Below the pieces are notes generated by a model. It saw only the letters and a program-made list of their open reading frames with translations, was not told the DNA's origin and searched no databases. From Bacteroidota bacterium (lineage in GTDB: Bacteria > Bacteroidota > Rhodothermia > Rhodothermales > UBA10348): 64,000 nucleotides of DNA. Below are positions 62,446 to 64,000 of this stretch, one piece after another; the first letter of the stretch is position 1; the number at the start of each line of letters is the position of its first letter. Both the position numbers and the translations under genes were made by a program. Location: NCBI GenBank assembly GCA_029262855.1, contig JAJCYP010000005.1, forward strand, positions 1-64,000, in the 5' to 3' direction.

Positions 62446-62906
62446 AGGCAGCAGCGTGTGCATTCGGCCTGATGGGGATCCTGCTGGTGGGCTGTGCCGA
62501 GCCGCGGGTAACCAGTCTGTCGGGTCCGGAGATCTATGTGGCCACCTGCGCCACCTGCCACGGTACTGACGGCCTCGGAGTCAACAATGCCTTTCCGCCG
62601 CTTGCGGGAAGCCCCTGGGTGGCCTTGCCGGATTCCCTGTTGATCCGACTCGCGCTTCGCGGTCTCCGCGGGCCGATCCGTGTTGGAGAGCGGGATTACA
62701 ACAATGTGATGCCCCCGAACGACTTCCTCTCCAATGAGCAACTGGCCGCCGTGCTTTCATTCGTGCGCCGAGAGTTTGGCCCGGCAGGACCGGCCGGGAG
62801 TCCGGACATCACGGCGAGTCAGGTTGCTGTCGAGCGGGCCCGATTCGAAGCCGGCCCCATGTGGACCATTGAGGAACTGACCCGGTCGGCTTCAGCCCGC
62901 AGATAG
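62442..62906 (+). CDS. Membrane-bound c-type cytochrome lipoprotein
   Basis: A 154-residue lipoprotein (lipobox LLVGC, Cys18) with one class I cytochrome c domain. The haem motif is C36-x2-C39-H40 (CATCH), with GTDGLGVNNAFPPLAG after it, and the likely axial Met is M90 in YNNVMPP. It would carry electrons at the periplasmic face, perhaps for a molybdoenzyme or other oxidoreductase. The coupled MOSC gene before it hints at a molybdenum-linked pathway; that is inference. Its end overlaps the convergent C26 gene by 15 bases. Confidence 0.85.
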   Translation: MKAAACAFGLMGILLVGCAEPRVTSLSGPEIYVATCATCHGTDGLGVNNAFPPLAGSPWVALPDSLLIRLALRGLRGPIRVGERDYNNVMPPNDFLSNEQLAAVLSFVRREFGPAGPAGSPDITASQVAVERARFEAGPMWTIEELTRSASARR

Positions 62907-63596
62907 CGTGCGTCGCTCTCGGGCTCGGGCCACGAGGTGTTCGAACACCGGAAGCAGGTCTTCTATCTGGCGTTCGGGGTGGAATTGGACGCCAATCACG
63001 GAACCGTCCTGATTTTCGATGGCCTCGATGACGCCGTCGGGTGCCCGGGCCGCCACCCGGAGTGAGGCTCCTACCCGGCCCAGAGCCTGGATGTGATGCG
63101 TGTTCACCGATCGCTCATCGGAGCCGAGAATTGACTCCAGCCAGGTGCCTGGTTCGACGAAAATGGGATGGTGTTGTCCGCCGCGGTCGTTGGAGTGGAC
63201 AAGGCTGGTATCCGCCTTTTCGACGTCCGCATGGATGGTACCCCCGGCCTCAGCATTGATCAACTGCATCCCGTAGCAGATGCCAAGCAGGGGCGCGTTC
63301 CGTGCTCGATGCGCCCGCAGGTACAGGCGGTCCGACTCGGACCGACGCGGATCCGTCTCGGAGATGTCATCAGGTAGATTGCCGATGAGTCCGGTGGTGA
63401 TGGCCGGACCGCCGGTAATCACGAGCCCGTCGAGAAGCGCGGTCAGCTGCTCGGCGATGGGGGCTGAAGACGTTACCGGGAGAATCACGGGAAGGCCTCC
63501 CGCTGCCTCGACGGAATCGGCGTAGCGCGTATCCAGAATCTGCTTGCCCTCCTTGAAGGAGGTCGTGATGCCGATGAGGGGGGTGCGATTGCTCAT
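62892..63596 (-). CDS. Class I glutamine amidotransferase-like (peptidase C26) hydrolase
   Basis: A 234-residue enzyme of the gamma-glutamyl-GABA hydrolase (PuuD-like) family. The nucleophile is C107 in LLGICYGMQL, where many relatives have GICRGMQ; the His/Glu of the triad lies in VQFHPE. VITGGPAI and ILPVTSS complete the pattern. It would hydrolyse gamma-glutamyl amides; the natural substrate is unknown, and the Tyr for Arg after the Cys could alter it. Its ATG overlaps the CoA-transferase stop (ATGA). Confidence 0.85.
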   Translation of the reverse strand: MSNRTPLIGITTSFKEGKQILDTRYADSVEAAGGLPVILPVTSSAPIAEQLTALLDGLVITGGPAITTGLIGNLPDDISETDPRRSESDRLYLRAHRARNAPLLGICYGMQLINAEAGGTIHADVEKADTSLVHSNDRGGQHHPIFVEPGTWLESILGSDERSVNTHHIQALGRVGASLRVAARAPDGVIEAIENQDGSVIGVQFHPERQIEDLLPVFEHLVARARERRTLSAG

Positions 63597-64000
63597 GGTT
63601 GTTCGGGGCTGGCGGGAATGAGAGACTCAATGGCGTCGGGCGCCAGATCAGTCAACCCTGCCAGGACGCTTCGGGTGTGGGCGCCGAGTTCGGGCGGGGG
63701 AGAAAGATCGGGACGCTTCGGCTGGAACAGCCACTGCCGGAGGCCTCTCGAACATGGTTCGTCCTGCGGCGCGGCGTACTCCAACAGAACGGCCTCCGCC
63801 GATTCGTCAGACAGGGCTTCGGCCACGGTTCGAATCAGTCCGGCCGGGACGCGCTCGCGGTTGAGCGCGGCCATGAGGGCCTCTGAACGCCAGGCAGCAG
63901 CCGCTTGCCGGAGCCCGGAGTCCAGCCTCGATCGATTGGCAACGCGGCCGGCGTTGTCGGCGAGCCTGGGATCAATCGCGAGGGCATTGGAACCCAGAAC
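63593..64000 (-). CDS. CaiB/BaiF (type III) CoA-transferase, C-terminal part
   Basis: Cut by the right edge; 135 residues of the C-terminus remain. The start DPRLADNAGRVANRSRLDSG and the later VPAGLIRTVAEALSDE fit family III CoA-transferases, where this region closes the second domain. The catalytic Asp lies in the missing part. It is translated just before the C26 hydrolase (ATGA overlap), so the two may act on related CoA or glutamyl compounds; unproven. Confidence 0.75.
   Translation of the reverse strand, partial: VLGSNALAIDPRLADNAGRVANRSRLDSGLRQAAAAWRSEALMAALNRERVPAGLIRTVAEALSDESAEAVLLEYAAPQDEPCSRGLRQWLFQPKRPDLSPPPELGAHTRSVLAGLTDLAPDAIESLIPASPEQP

Noticed and set aside
1-64000. CRISPR array, tRNA, rRNA, insertion sequence or prophage
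   Set aside because: No spaced identical repeats with unique spacers, cloverleaf, transposase motif or phage gene block was found. The 42-bp repeats at 269-607 are coding.

Overview
The window is a G+C-rich bacterial chromosome segment with densely packed genes, many 4-base ATGA start/stop overlaps, and no rRNA, tRNA, CRISPR array or insertion sequence that I could recognise. The gene content points to the Bacteroidota/Rhodothermota side of the tree. Indicators are FlgD-like and type-A C-terminal sorting domains on exported proteins, several PorV/UPF0164- and OmpP1/FadL-like barrels with an 'NPA' signature, a TonB-dependent receptor followed by a DUF4249 lipoprotein, a DUF2723 membrane protein, a class III lysine 6-aminotransferase and bacillithiol synthesis (BshA). 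High G+C and no sporulation or Gram-positive genes fit a Rhodothermales-like organism. This placement is inference from gene content, not a phylogeny.

Layout. 1-2.3 kb: the Ser/Arg/Gly/Thr repeat tail of a truncated gene, then an OmpP1/FadL-like barrel. 2.3-4.8 kb (-): tsaD, an AroQ chorismate mutase and mltG. 4.9-7.8 kb (+): exported protein, LytR_C protein, rsfS, lipoprotein, and a Reeler-type protein with a sorting domain. 7.8-13 kb (-): DUF2723 protein, rsmI, LptF/LptG-type permease. 13-18 kb: MBL hydrolase (+), soluble hybrid histidine kinase (-), a kinase-fold protein of unknown function directly after bshA (-). 18-23 kb: small barrel, a gene-free stretch with hairpins, SleB-type hydrolase, pdxB behind a possible operator array, era, pdxJ. 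23-28 kb (+): a pseudopilin-like and a PilM-like protein, rsmD, coaD, aspartate aminotransferase, site-2 protease.

28-33 kb and 39-54 kb hold two envelope cassettes with the same order: lipoprotein, exported protein with a FlgD-like C-terminus, then two NPA-type barrels. In the second, the exported protein is about 2,358 residues long with about 16 tandem CarboxypepD_reg-like domains, and a TonB receptor and a GDPD enzyme stand in front. Between the cassettes lie a CPBP-type membrane protein, lipA, lat, a LolA-fold-like protein and gyrA. 53.7-64 kb: fRMsr, an LPD29-like small protein, GNAT, membrane-anchored subtilase, a 45-residue lipoprotein, dnaG-ppk1, an orphan SxtJ-like protein, a MOSC-cytochrome c pair, a C26 amidotransferase and the end of a CaiB/BaiF CoA-transferase.

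The best candidate for an undescribed system is the duplicated 'lipoprotein, FlgD-tailed exported protein, two barrels' cassette. It suggests that each exported protein travels with its own outer-membrane partners. Second-rank candidates are the kinase-fold protein coupled to bshA, the 11-base-phased repeat array before pdxB, and the PilM/pseudopilin-like pair. All functions are read from sequence motifs by eye; no database search was run.
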